This document shows positions 38,510 through 51,741 of a stretch of DNA of 64,000 nt, piece after piece (within the stretch, counting starts at the first letter, position 1; each line of letters begins with the position of its first letter). The DNA comes from Eriocheir sinensis (lineage: Eukaryota > Arthropoda > Malacostraca > Decapoda > Varunidae). The translations under genes were made by a program, and so were the position numbers. Below the pieces are notes generated by a model. It did no database searches. It saw nothing but the letters and a program-made list of their open reading frames with translations, and was not told the origin of the DNA. The stretch lies in contig NC_066531.1 of the NCBI RefSeq assembly GCF_024679095.1, positions 5,984,616 to 6,048,615 of the forward strand. Reading direction: 5' to 3'.

Positions 38510-39000
38510 ATATTGCAAGTAATGCACCATTGTTGGTCTTGCCTGTTATAAATCAGATCTTGTTCAATTAAGAAGCTTTGGGTGTCTGCCACTTACCAGT
38601 TGTAATACAAGGAATCATTTATCATCCCTGCCAGATATCACATGTAATGCACCATTGTTGGTTTTGCCTGTTATAAATCAGATCTTGTTCAGTTAACAAG
38701 CTTTAGGTGTCTGCCACTTTCCAATTGTAATGCAAGGACTCCCCTGCCAGATATCGCATGTAATGCACCATTGTTGGTCTTGCCTGTTATAAATCAGGTC
38801 TTGTTCAGCTCACAAGTTTTGAATATCTGCCATTGTTTATTTCAGGTGTAATGCTTGGAAGCATTTGTTCTCTTCCCTAGCCATCAGTATGCAATGCTTT
38901 ATTGTGGATTTTGCCTGTTATATTTAATCTTGTTCAGGTAACAAGCTTTTGGTGTCTGCCTTACCTAATATGTGCTGCAGTGACACTTGGCTTGGTTTCA
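38510..39000 (+). repeat. tandem repeat of about 120 bp in P1
   Basis: Units start near 38516, 38640, 38758 and 38885, each with ATGCACCATTGTTGG, TGCCTGTTATAAATCAG, CTTGTTCAG and AAGCTTT. A further unit lies at 39800-39900. The same array, inverted, is in P2 (46760-47260 and 45790-45880). Confidence 0.85.
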
Positions 39001-40357
<1,357 letters not shown>

Positions 40358-40699
40358 CAAATGCTTTCTACACTATATTTTTCCTAAAATAACAATTTGA
40401 TATAGTGTAGATAATACCTAATAAAACATAAAAACAAATATATTTTTTCTTTACCCCAATAGTAAATCATTTTACAATAATGAAAAAATAAGAAAAAGCT
40501 GGATAGGGTGCTGTGGCAGGTATTTCAAAAATAGTAAAGCTTCCCCTGAAAAGTGACGTTTTTGGTGGGACGCAATAGATGGCGCTACTTCCGCATACCC
40601 GAGGAATTACTACATACCGCTATCTCTTCGTATAGTCTCTTTGGGTAGGACTGAGACCACTCACACACAACACACCGCGACAACGAGGTCACAACTGTG

Positions 40700-40870
40700 T
40701 GTGTGTGTGTGTGTGTATAGTTTTTTTTTTTTTTTTTTAAACAAAGGAGGCAGCTCAAGGGCACACAAAAAAAGGAAACAATAATAAAAAAAAAGCCCGC
40801 TACTCACTGCTCCTAAAAAAGAAACAAAAGAGGTGGCCGAAAGCAAGGTCAAATACTGTGCTAGCCAAGG
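40700..40870 (-). mobile_element. J-family 3' UTR fragment
   Basis: The reverse strand reads the J 3' UTR: TTTCGGCCACCTCTT, GGAGCAGTGAGTAGCGGGC, GCCCTTGAGCTGCCTCCTTT then an A-run (40721-40740 as T). A (GT)n follows the A-run (40697-40714). It lies just outside the right end of P1. Confidence 0.7.
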
Positions 40871-41218
40871 GCCCGTTACAGTTCTCCCACCCGTCCGTGT
40901 GTCTCCCTGCGAGTACAAAACCGAAGCTACGATATATAATTCATAAAGAACTACGCTGATAGAGTGGTAAAAGCACTCACCAGTCTCAAAACTCTTAGTA
41001 ATACTTAGTAATAATTGTACCTAAAAACTGTGCCTCCGTGCTGACACCCTGCCAGGTCAAACTCTCTCGCCTCTGCCTGTCAACATCTACCTTTCCTTCC
41101 TGCTGGAAGTATGCCTTCATACAGCCTGTGCCTAAGAAGGGTGACCGATCCAATTCCTCAAACTACCGCCCTATAGCTTTACTTTCCTGCCTATCTAAAA
41201 CTTTTGAATCAATTCTTA

Positions 41219-42846
41219 TGCCTCGGTCACACATTCATGTATCAAGCCACGTACGCCCACACACGAACATAATTTGGTAGTCGGCAACCGCTTACGTAAG
41301 TACTACGTAAATGTCCCGTAATGCGTATTTACGTACGTGGGCATACGGGGCGGAGACGGGGGATCGCTACGCACCACCCGAGCGTGCGTGGGGAGCCACG
41401 CCTCTTTCGACATGTTCAAAAGATACGTGGCTGCTCACGTCAACCGCCATTTTACGTGGCTCCACACGTACAACGTGGCGCATACCTGGCGCTAACGGCG
41501 TGCTTGCGGGGCGCTTACACGTGGTCCCACGCTGCTCCCCTGTTCCCGCAACGCAATGCGTGGGTCCTCACGCGGTGCAGGAGCATCCGTGGCACCAGCG
41601 CCGCTCCTCGGGTACCCACGACGACGTTGCAACGCTGTGCATGGTGTGTATACGCCGTGCGGCGGGCTTGCGGCTTCAGTTCCTCTCTCGGACTAACAAC
41701 AGCATATACCTGGAAGCCACAACCACCGCCTCTCACCCCCGCCAGCGCCCTCGTCAGTAGACCTTGTCGCCACTGCTTTCAGCTATGCCTAAGGACACCA
41801 CCAAGAGGTCACGGAAGGGGGCTTCTTTAGCTTCAGGGTCACCCAAACCTCCAACAACCCGCGGGCAACCTGCTTCCAAGCTTCTGGTGTTTGTGGCACC
41901 TGCAGTTCCTCATCTCCGTAGACAGTAACAATAGCCCTGCAGGTCTCTGGTACAGTGTAACTAATGGTGTTGTGGGCTACTCGGAATGAGTATTGGAGAC
42001 TCTTGTATGAGTCACCCGTGGCGAGGAAACGTTGGGTGATAGCCACACGCAGGCCTGGCTCAATGGGTGTGACAAGTTCAGCTGTTTCACTGAAGAGGTC
42101 CTTGTTAATCCGGGTAAAATTCCTGTACAGTTCTGGACTTTCGGTTGCCAACTCCTCCATCAGGTTGTCATAGTGGCCTAGCGCCACTCTTCTTTGCAGG
42201 TACAAGCCCAAACCCTCCTCGCCCTCCTCTTTTATTTATGTTTTTTCACTTGCAAGGTGGACCTTCACAACTAACACCAGTATCATGGCGTGCACATACT
42301 CCAGGATGGCCTCCATTAATTATGTGTTATGGCTTTTGTTGGTGTTATAAGGGCAAGGATGTCTTCAATGTTCTCCATGTTGATTCAGCAGGAGGGGAGT
42401 ACTTCTTACAGCAGGTAGATGTTGACGGGAACTGCAATCACAGGTGTGCAGCACGGCCCTTATGTACGTACCTCTCACGTTTACCCACCGACGTACGTGG
42501 GGATAACGTGAGGATGACGCAGGGTCGTAACGCACCACGTTACACGTACGGTATACGTACGTGGCTGTTACGTGCTCTGCCACGCACTATTTGTGGGGGT
42601 GTGGCCTCTTGTCGTGACAATTCGGGTAAGCGTCACGTCATGCTTGCGCAGTGCGTAGGCTCAATACGCGTTACCTCGCACTTATGTTATGGCGTCCCTA
42701 TGTTGACCGTGCAAGCTTTACGTACATCGGCCCCTGACACGTATCCAGTTGATCGCGGCAACAAACCCCGCGTATGGCCACGTATGGGCCAAAAATCACA
42801 TACGTGAGCATACGTGGGCTTGATACATGAATGTGTGACGGAGGCT
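41219..42846. mobile_element. PIF/Harbinger-type transposon
   Basis: The 1.63 kb element has terminal inverted repeats of about 30 bp or more (GCCTCGGTCACACATTCATG at the left; right end mirrored with one mismatch) and a TTA duplication (41216-41218 and 42847-42849), as expected for this superfamily. The subterminal 250-400 bp on each side are full of ACGTACG, TACGTGG and GTACGT motifs. The centre carries a decayed HARBI1-like transposase on the reverse strand. Inserted in a J-family RT. Confidence 0.82.
41789..42378 (-). pseudogene. HARBI1-like transposase, N-terminal part
   Basis: The reverse strand begins MENIEDILALITPTKAI (42378), with a stop soon after, then from 42190 an open stretch: HYDNLMEELATESPELYRNF, PIEPGLRVAITQRFLATGDS, YKSLQYSFRVAHNTISYTVP, QVPQTPEAWKQVA. 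This matches the N-terminal and HTH region of Harbinger transposases. The DDE catalytic part (usually starting after the W-K segment with a GALDGKH-type block) is missing, replaced by LLEVWVTLKLKKPP and subterminal sequence. It was an internally deleted, non-autonomous copy. Confidence 0.75.
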
Positions 42847-43188
42847 TTAACCGGAAGATTCAAAAGCACCTTACCACTTCTGACCTTCTATCTGATTGCC
42901 AGTATAGGTTCCGCAAGGGGCGTTCTACTGGCGATCTTCTTACTCTCTTAACTGACTGTTGGTCATCCTCTCCTAGCCGTTTCGGTGAAACTTTCTCAGT
43001 TGCGCTAGACATATCGAAAGCTTTCGACAGAGTCTGGCACAAGTCTTTGCTTTCTAAACTGCCCACTTTCGGATTCTATCCCTCTCTCTGTTCCTTTATC
43101 GCCAGTTTCCTTTCCGGCCGTTCTATCTCTGCTGTGGTAGACGGTCACTCTGCTGTGGTAGACGGTCACTGTTCTTCCCCTAACCCGT

Positions 43189-44307
43189 AAACTGCGGTAC
43201 GCCTCTCAGGCGGCTTATCCGGTAACATCCTGTACGCCTCTTGGAAGCACGATTTTTACATTACTCCTATAAACCTGCTGAGCCATGTACACCCGCGAAT
43301 CTTTTTTTCCTAGTTAGCATAGCGTTTCATGTTTCATTTTCATCTTAGTCATGCAGATCTTGTCATTACTTTGTCGTCTGTCAAGAGTGATGATGACATT
43401 TGTATGGGAAGCCTATAGAGTCAATGAATTCAGGATCCTACTCACTGTCTCTTCTTTGTTACATTGTAAATATAGTTATAAACACAGTGGCATCAAAGTT
43501 CAGGCATAAAAAGAAGCAGAAGATGAGAAAAAATAACAATTTGTTAGGAATTCAGAAGGGAGGCGTTCTGTACGTTGGTAACCCTGCTTCTGGCACAAGC
43601 GTCACGCGCCGCACATCCCAGTTACCCGCAGACCCGCAGTCTCTCACCGCCACTTATGGGAGACAGTGGACTGCAGACTGCATCCCTTTCTAATGACATG
43701 AATGATGAATGCCCCCCTCCCAGTCAGAAAGAAAGTAGCTTTTTTATAGTTATTTTTTGATCACTCAATTTATTTCATATGGATGAAAATTATATTGGCT
43801 TTTCAAGAAAGCATTTTTTTATATGGATTAATGTCGTAGGCTAGTCATGAAAGAGGAAAGCATTTTCTTTGATATGAATCAATTACGTAGCCTAAGCATG
43901 AAACAGGAAAGGAAAGGAAGGCTGCCTTGTGGTTATAGGCAAACCAGACTCCTGCAGACTCCTTACATTCTTATGTTTTTATGTTCTTATATGGATCAAT
44001 TACGTAGGCTAATCATGAAATAATAAATATTTATTTTTAAATGGATCAATTTCGTAGGCTAAGCATGAAAGAGACATTTTCTTTGATATGGATCAATTGC
44101 GTAGGCTAAGCATGAGAACCGATGCTATTTAATTTCCAATGAATTAGAATAAAGTAACCTAATAAAGAAAAACAGTCTCAGTGAAGCCCTGTGTTCAGAA
44201 TATCTTGGTTAGTTGGTGAAGATTTACTCCTGAAAAGGGGACAGGGCCTTTGCACAAAGGCGGCCCTTTAAGAGGGGAGGAGCGATGCAAACTCGGGCGG
44301 TTATAGG
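43189..44307. repeat. short tandem array with a C-family tail inside
   Basis: From about 43780 to 44125 a unit with GGATCAATTACGTAGGCTAA and GCATGAAA recurs five times (near 43825, 43877, 43993, 44042, 44090) with variable spacers. A C-family 3' tail (GGCTGCCTTG, ACTCCTGCAGACTCCTTACA, TTCTTATG) is embedded at about 43918-43990. 43189-43780 has no recognised gene. Confidence 0.65.
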
Positions 44308-44713
44308 TGTAATAGTCACCGCTCAACTGCGTGCTCCTTCCCCTCAGTGACACGCAAGAAAATGGGCGCTGCAGAGCGGACTCAACTTGTAATTTGTTCG
44401 TCACTATGTGTCTGCCAGTCTGTCTTGTCGCGTCTTCAATGTTTAACTTTTCTTGTACTCGTTTACCTTTGACTGTCCGTCTATGTCCTTTTGTTGGCCA
44501 CCGTTACACATTGTTATACACATACATCAACACTTAAATGTTAACCTACACAAACAACATTCACACAAATGCATACCCACACAAACACCTTTTCTTTGTG
44601 TTGTGTTTGTCTCAATGACTTGTATTTTTGTCCAATAAAGTAACCCTGACGGATATTGAGCTTCTCTATCCGGGAACCTATTAGCATTTGAGAACACTCG
44701 TTACCACCAACAA
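44308..44713 (+). mobile_element. LTR of a retrotransposon
   Basis: Begins TGTAATAGTCACC, contains a polyadenylation signal AATAAA (about 44634), and ends CCACCAACA just before ATTGGTGACCCCGGAGTGAC, which looks like a tRNA primer-binding site of the type used by some Ty3/Gypsy elements. No gag or pol follows. An inverted copy of the first 90 or so bases follows the primer site (44727-44824). Confidence 0.6.
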
Positions 44714-44726
44714 TTGGTGACCCCGG

Positions 44727-44824
44727 AGTGACGAACAAATTACAAGTTGAGTCCGCTCTGCAGCGCCCATTTTCTTGCGTGTCACTGAGGGGAAGGAGCA
44801 CGTAGTTGAGCGGTGACTGTTACA
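44727..44824 (-). repeat. inverted partial LTR copy
   Basis: Reverse complement of 44308-44405 with few mismatches; read in reverse it begins TGTAACAGTCACCGC, the LTR start. Together the two form a stem of about 95 bp with a 320-bp loop. Confidence 0.75.
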
Positions 44825-44944
44825 TAGGGACGCCTCCGCCACAGCCACGGGTATCAGCCGGCGAGCAGCGACGGAGACACGGGGCGCCCAGTAGCAGCCC
44901 ATAGCAGGACACGGGCGAGCAACCGAGCAGTCAACTTAGGGGGG

Positions 44945-45251
44945 CGACTAAGGGTATTTTTTGACGAATATATTTAAAATCGGACGAATAAGTTTTTTTT
45001 CGCCCAGCATGGCCGAGATAGCCAAAATTGCCATGTGGTGAGGTTTGTTTTCGTAAAATTAAAGTCCCTCACCCCTGGAAGCCATATTTAAATGGCCCGT
45101 GTTATTGCGTCATAGCCTGACTCGCGCGCCAACACACGCTGTATCAGTCAGTGCTTGTATGTAGTAAAATTTGCATTATAATATTTTTTTTTCTCCGTAA
45201 ATTTTGTCATTTGTCATTCCTCTCGTGCCGGATCGCAGGGAGGGTGTGAGT
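44945..45251 (+). repeat. dispersed repeat R, copy 2, left part
   Basis: Matches 4655-4920 (GACGAATATATTTAAAAT, GCATGGCCG, GTGGTGAGGTTTGTTTTCGT, TTGCGTCATAGCC). It ends at the 8-bp duplication GTGTGAGT (45244-45251), where P2 is inserted; the right part resumes at 51742. Confidence 0.75.
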
Positions 45252-45496
45252 CAAAGAGACTAGAAGTAGCGCCATCTATTGCAGCTCACCAAAAACGTCA
45301 TTTTTTAGGGGTAGCTTTACTATTTTTAAAGTACCTGCCACAGCACCCTATCCAGCCTTTACTTGTTATTTTCATTATTGTAAAATGATTTACGAATGGG
45401 GTAAAGAAAAATATATTTGCTCTTATGTTTTATTAATATTATTTACACTATATCAATTTGTTATTTTAGGAAAATATAAGGTGTGAAAAGCATTTT

Positions 45497-45504
<8 letters not shown>

Positions 45505-45590
<86 letters not shown>

Positions 45591-45602
45591 TGTGTGTGTG
45601 TG
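45505..45602. repeat. (TA)n and (TG)n microsatellite
   Basis: About 83 bp of TA followed by about 15 bp of TG, inside P2 at the place matching 40231-40356 of P1. Confidence 0.95.
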
Positions 45603-45779
45603 TAGCAAATATATCCAGTGCTTCAAATACAAGCAAAGCATACAACATTCTACTGTGATTACTACAATGCCTTTGCAACATGCTCTTAGCTGAGTAAAAA
45701 GATCATACTGCCACATAATGGCAAGCAGCATTGTGCACTGTTTGGCAGGGCAGATAACAAAAGCTAAGCATTACAGCTG

Positions 45780-46523
45780 AAATAAACAATGGCAGACACC
45801 CAAAGCTTGTTAAATGAACATGATCTGATTTATAACAGGCAAAATCTACTATGGTGTATTACATGCAATAATAACTGTATAAAAGTTGCAAGGCACATCA
45901 ATATAAAAGCACCATAAAAGATGCTGACATACATGATGGAGGATATCAAGAAGGTAACACATGAGTTGTCTTTAATGGAATGCAATAACTTGGTGGTCTT
46001 GGGAGACAGCTGGGCATGGAAGTAAAAATGAATTGTTGGACACAGTATGATCTCACAAGCTCTGACCTTGGCATCAGCCAGTGTCCTGAAGGTATTAAGC
46101 TCGGTAGGCACAACTATGTAGTGGAGGCACATATTATGATGAAAGCAAATGAGACAAAAACCGGCAACTAAAAGTGTAAGAAAATAGCAGGAAAGTTATG
46201 CTGCAGTATGTGACATACCAAATTACAGGGCAAAGAGCGATTTGTTTTTCAAGGGCTACATCAGTAAACAAGTAGCATTTGTTGCAGGAACAGTAAAATA
46301 ATATTTGTTTTTAGCACACATTAAAGTTGGATGTAACACAATCATTTGAAATGAAGCTCCTTGAACTAGCCAATTCAACAAACCACTCTGTCTCCCCCCA
46401 AAAATAAGCATTATTTTTCACAAGGTTTACAAGGCATTATATTTTGTCAAAAAACAAAACAAACAAAACAAAACAAAAAAAAAATATATATATATATATA
46501 AATAAATAAAAAATAAATAAATA

Positions 46524-46592
<69 letters not shown>

Positions 46593-47265
46593 TATTTATA
46601 TATATATATATATAAAGCAGAAAAAATCATAACATGCTATAGTACAAACAAGATTACTCCTGGACGCCACATCAATGATGCCAGCCATGTGATGAAATTA
46701 TATGCTGTATTTCACATCATGAAACCCAGCCAAGTGTCACTGCAGCACATATTAGGTAAGGCAGACACCAAAAGCTTGTTACCTGAACAAGATAGATTAT
46801 AACAGGCAAAATCCACAATAAAGCAATGCATACCGTTTGGCAGGGCAGAGAACAAAAGTTTCCAAGTATTACACCTGAAATAAACAATGGCAGACATCCA
46901 AAGCTTGTGAGCTGAACAAGATCTGATTTATAACGGTCAAAACCAACAATGATGCGTTACATGCAATATCTGGCAGGGCAGATAAATAATTCCTTGCATT
47001 ACAACTGGAAAGAAAGTGGCAGACATCCAAAGCTTGTTTAACTGAAAAAGATCTGATTTATAACGGTCAAAACCAACAATGGTGCGTTACATGCAATATC
47101 TGGCAGGGCAGATAAATAATTCCTTGCATTACAACTGGAGAGAAAGTGGCAGACACCCAAAGCTTGTTAACTGAACAAGATCTGATTTATAACAGGCAAA
47201 ACCAACAATGGTGCATTATTTGCAATATTTAGCAAAGTATATGGAAAAAATTACTTGGCATAACA
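45780..47265 (-). repeat. tandem repeat of about 120 bp in P2
   Basis: Units with ACAATGGTGCATTA, AACAGGCAAAACCAACAATG and AAGCTTGTTAACTGAACAAG near 45850, 46813, 46945, 47078 and 47206. Mirror image of the P1 array, including the one distant unit. Confidence 0.85.
46440..46616. repeat. A-rich and (TA)n tract
   Basis: (AAAC)n at 46448-46476 then (TA)n and (AAAT)n to 46616, inside P2. P1 has only a short T-run at the matching place. Confidence 0.85.
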
Positions 47266-47294
47266 AAAGCAATACCAAATAATGGCAAACATCC

Positions 47295-47930
47295 AAAGAG
47301 TGGTGGCACTGTGATAATTTCTGAAAACAAAATACCATCAAAATCAATTAATAAATTTATTATACCAATTAATATCAAAAACATTTGTTCAACATGCTGC
47401 AAGAAATTAGGGAGCAGACCTCACATGCAGGATAGATTTTCAGCTTCAGAGATAGGCAAAGCAGGCAATGTATGATTATTATGTTGCAATAGACAATGAA
47501 AAAGCATTGATGCATTAAGCTAGAAAAAAATCACTTGAAGAAAACATAAGGCACAAAAACCCATCCCCAGCTGGCGTACATGCACACCATTCTGTTACAA
47601 TCATGCACACTATCAATCCTGAAGACCGAAATATTATGCTGTAAAAGAAACTTATAAATATCATGAGTAAATTTATATCCCTAATTATTATTATTACTAA
47701 TGCTGCAATTTAATTAATTTCCTATTTTTTTTTTTTTCATTTTGGGATGGGTCTGCTCCCTATTCCTCCATTTTAGTTTGTAGTATATCCTTAATTTTAT
47801 GTAGATGAGGTGAATGTTTTCAGTTAGCGGGAATTAAGAGGCCAGGTGATGTTATGATCATGAAGGAAGAGTTATGGGGTATGATATAAACTGACTTCAT
47901 TAGTTAAGTGATTAGAAGAGGTATATTGAA
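47295..47930 (-). other. P2-specific stretch, no gene seen
   Basis: Does not match P1. It replaces the segment where P1 has its transposase exons (34763-38450). No transposase block is recognised in any frame. Confidence 0.45.
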
Positions 47931-48689
47931 ATTATTTGGATACTGAAAGGATGTACATATGGGGACAACTGGGTGAGAAGGGAGAGAGATGCAGATTTTG
48001 ATGATGTATAGCTAGTTACACCAATGAACACTTAGGACATACACATTCACAAGGGCCACAACTTTGGCTGCTAGACGGAAAAGCACTAGATGTAAAGTGC
48101 TAGGACACTGAAGGGATTAATAATAAGAAAAGCAATAATAATAAATGAGTATAGCTAAATATAGTTATGATATTTTTGTTTATGTTACTATTAGCATTAT
48201 AAATTTTAAACACTAATGATATAATAATATAAATATTGATAAATCAATGAAAAATAATACATTAATTGTATTAATATTACCACTAGTAATACTAACACTG
48301 CACCTAAAAGACTGAGCAAAACAATGAATCTGAAATAAAACGATAATTGAGCTGTCTCTGTCTGAAAGTTATGTGAAGCTTGCTCCATGCACCGTGATAG
48401 GAATGGCATGGATGTAGCCAGGTTGCTGAGATACTTATGGTCACCAACCACTTGTATGGCACCAATTTGTGTTGGAAGCATTGGCGGCCAACATCAGAAT
48501 GAGCGATTCATCATAATGCAAGATTACCAGGAAAAAACATGAAGTAAAGGATGTCAGTGACACAGACAACATTAAATTGCAAACTTGAAAATCACCAAAG
48601 TATGAAGATAAAGTAAAACAACAACAATAATAATGAGCATGGCAAATTATTACAATGTAAAGTAATTACTATAATTAATTTTCACTAAC

Positions 48690-48988
48690 CATAATGTGGC
48701 AGCACAATCTGTGTAGAGGAGAGTTCCAACTACATTGGCTCCAAGTCAATGGCGGCTGCATTGTGTGATGATCAAAAGTAAGTGATAATGATTACAAAAC
48801 TACTATTTGTTCTTATCTGTCAGGTGAATACACTCAACCCATCAAGTGTGGAAATCTAACTTTTGTTCAATGCATCAAGGTTTCTTTCACTATTAGTCTA
48901 TTACCAACTCATGCATTGCATTTGGTACACAAGAAAATGCTGTGACTATTACCCGGGAACCCAGTGGGTGGTTGCTCCTCATGGCCAT
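48690..48988 (-). other. P2 possible small exons
   Basis: 48988-48953 (acceptor TTTTGCAG, then D-GHEEQPPTGFP, donor GTAATAG) and 48708-48690 (acceptor CTACACAG, donor GTTAGTG) continue the phase of the THAP exons. They are short and low-complexity, so chance sites are possible. Confidence 0.3.
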
Positions 48989-49110
48989 CTGCAAAATAGA
49001 TAATGGGTATAAGTATTACATTTACTAACAAACACACACACACACACACATGAGAGAGAGAGAGAGATTAAGAAAGTCATAAATAAGGAGCATGCATAAC
49101 TTCGTCTTAC

Positions 49111-49244
49111 CTGTGTGACGTGGGGTTACAGTCGGCAGCAGCTGGCCCTTGCTGCCAAAATGAACCCCATCAAAGTGGTCACTACAGATGGCTTGAGTAT
49201 GCTTTTGAAAGCCAATTTTCAAGGCTTTCACCCACTGGAGGCAC
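49111..49244 (-). CDS. P2 THAP exon 2
   Basis: Second half of a THAP DNA-binding zinc finger. After acceptor TTTTACTGCAG it reads CLQWVKALKIGFQKHTQAIC, then SDHFDGVHFGS and LLPTVTPRH, then donor GTAAGACG. The C-x2-H pair (CSDH), the tryptophan upstream and the L-x-PT-type end are the family's diagnostic residues. The start phase (one base completing an Arg codon) fits exon 1. Confidence 0.75.
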
Positions 49245-50233
49245 CTGCAGTAAAAACATGGTAATTTTAACTAATTATTGTTAATCAATACAAAATGTAA
49301 TGTAATGAAAGAAAGCAACAGACCTTAAAAATTTATATAATCTTTAAACCTTAGACAGCAGTGGAAATATACATAGACAGTCCTAAATTCAGTCAGTCAG
49401 TTTTGAATGGCAGAAAACTAACAACACTTAGAGATTGCGGTAGGATCTATAGTAGACGATACAAAAAAAAAATATCTACGTATTATGCAGAGTAACTATA
49501 TATATTTATGCTACGGTCCTAAGGTCGGCAATGACTATATGTATAGAGTATAGACCATTCATTTTCGGATAGCTACTCTTCAAACACCGCTGTCTTCTAA
49601 GGGTTAATATGAAAATAATATTGGCTGCAATGCAATACCTGTTTATAATGAATGGCTCTGTTTGACTTTGGTACCCCTTACAAAATTTAATTTGAAACAA
49701 ACTGAAAAAACAAACATATTTTAAATATAGATTATTTTCAAAACATTTATGATGCAATGCAGGGCAAATTTAAACAGACTGCTCTTTCCTTTGCTAGTGA
49801 AATATTTGTGTTTTGTCTTCCCATTATCATAATGGATTTAGTCCAAGGCAACTTCAAGTAAACCTGTATATGTTGGGTTTAAATGAAATCATCAATCTGC
49901 ATATAATAAAAAAAAAAAATACTGACTAATTTTGTATTGCCAAATATATACCTGTCCTTAGCAAACCTTGATGAAAGGCCCCAGTAGTTAGAATGTATCT
50001 GAGTAAGGATCGAGGAGGCCTCTTGTGAATTAGCTCAGTAATAAGACGGTGTCATCTAACAGTACTTCGGCATATGAATATGAGTCAATGTCACATAATA
50101 ATTTACTTCTGACTATGCATCAAGTAAAGTGCAGCTTCATTCAGATTTTGATAATACTGAATGAATTGCAGCCATATCTCACACAAAGTTAATATTCACA
50201 CATTATAATCTCTACATCTTGTAATTTTGAATC

Positions 50234-50368
<135 letters not shown>

Positions 50369-50935
50369 TATTGCATTTTGGCAGTGAGGCAAGGTTAGGT
50401 AAATTTCTGAAATGTAATATACTTCACACTTCTTGTCACTGGTAATCAACGGTTAAGTCAGCGGGTCAACTCCAGAAACAGTTTGCCTTCCTTATGATTT
50501 TGTGAGGGGTTAGGGGTTTCTTCTTCCTAATTTAACTGTAATGTGAGGAGATAACTTTGGCCAAGCCTGACCTGACCTCTTACCCAACCAGGCCTGTGGC
50601 CGGCTGCATCGATGCATTGAAAAAGTAACTTCACTGCTCAGTATAATAGATAAATCGGTCCATAAATCTTTCATGTCAACATAAAAATTTAAGGGTTGAA
50701 AAAAAATCATAGACCTTTAAGATAAGGACAGTTATAAGTAGGTGCCTTGCATTATCTTGAAGAACAGTCACCCCGGTGTTGTCTGAGGGGATCTGTGGAC
50801 TGCATGAATGGCTTGTGTACAATATACATTACGTATTTCGCTTGCCTTCAGAGCACTGTTGTGTCTAGTTGCTCGCAGAAATTCATTATTTTGCGGAAGT
50901 TAGAAGTCAGAATTTCCACATATATCTTCACTTAC

Positions 50936-51036
50936 CGTCTGGCATCCTTTGGGAATAAATGAAGCTTCACACCAGGGTGTGTTCTTCGTTTTTTCCCACA
51001 AACACAGCAGGCCGCACATTTAAGATTTGGAGCCAT
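50936..51036 (-). CDS. P2 THAP exon 1
   Basis: From an ATG at 51036: MAPNLKCAACCVCGKKRRTH, PGVKLHLFPKDARR, then donor GTAAGTG after two bases of a codon. It supplies the C-x2-C pair and the H-x-FPKD block typical of the THAP finger start. The 5' untranslated region upstream matches P1. In P element and THAP9 proteins this finger binds the element's own DNA near the ends. Confidence 0.75.
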
Positions 51037-51741
51037 GGCGGGCAGTTACACGAGGGGCCGGTGTGTTGATATTTGAATGACGGCAGCGTTGCCGTCGATC
51101 TGAGAAAGACGTTCTGGAAGTAGCGCTATAATAACCAGTATATCGGTTAGCCCAAGATAATCTTATCCACCCACTCTTTCCCCCTACAAACCAACAAATC
51201 TATGTAAATAATTACTGGAGGAATTAAGTCAGCGTGCTGCTAAAACACTGAGGTTGAGAGAAAAAACATGTTTTGAAAGAAAGGCAGTTGGGCTACAACC
51301 TCGGTTCATTCCTGTGTGTATACAGACAGTTAAAACACATAAAGCACATCTAACCACTGCTAACCTCCCACAAATGCAGATAAAGTAATATAACTACGGT
51401 ACAATAATATAGCATTACTAACATGACATGCAGTCAGGCTATATCTACCTGATAAATATATTTAGTTCTTACTGTTCATTTTAGTATTTTTCTTTCTTTA
51501 TGTTTTTTTTTATTTAAAATGGGAAATAACCAGACTGAAGAAAAAAGTAGCAACATTTGCTGCCTGATCCCATGTAGCAACACTGCTGATGGGTACTGGG
51601 GGCGGGAGTGGGTGTCTGGAGGGGGGGAGGCGCCTGGATGTAAACAACGCTGCACCTGCGCCATCTGTTGCAACCGACATACACCACCACCCGCCCACGG
51701 CCTCCCATAGAGGCCCCCTCTCCTGTTCTATAGTCTCCTTG

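Larger units (their letters stand above)
41025..43188 (+). mobile_element. J-family retrotransposon split by a Harbinger element
   Basis: Before the insertion (41038-41218): FPSCWKYAFIQPVPKKGDRS, NYRPIALLSCLSKTFESIL. After it (42847-43188): NRKIQKHLTTSDLLSDCQYR, GRSTGDLLTLLTDCW, VALDISKAFDRVWHKSLLSK. Removing 41219-42846 and one TTA restores the frame exactly as FESIL-NRKIQKHL. This is the N-terminal half of the J RT, overlapping the start of the copy at 1434. An in-frame 21-bp tandem duplication (TCTGCTGTGGTAGACGGTCAC) lies at about 43127-43169. Truncated at both ends. Confidence 0.82.

Noticed and set aside
40643..45252. The P1/P2 inverted pair as one giant palindrome created by assembly
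   Set aside because: The arms have many differences, separate insertions and deletions, and P2 has its own 8-bp duplication with a related empty site.
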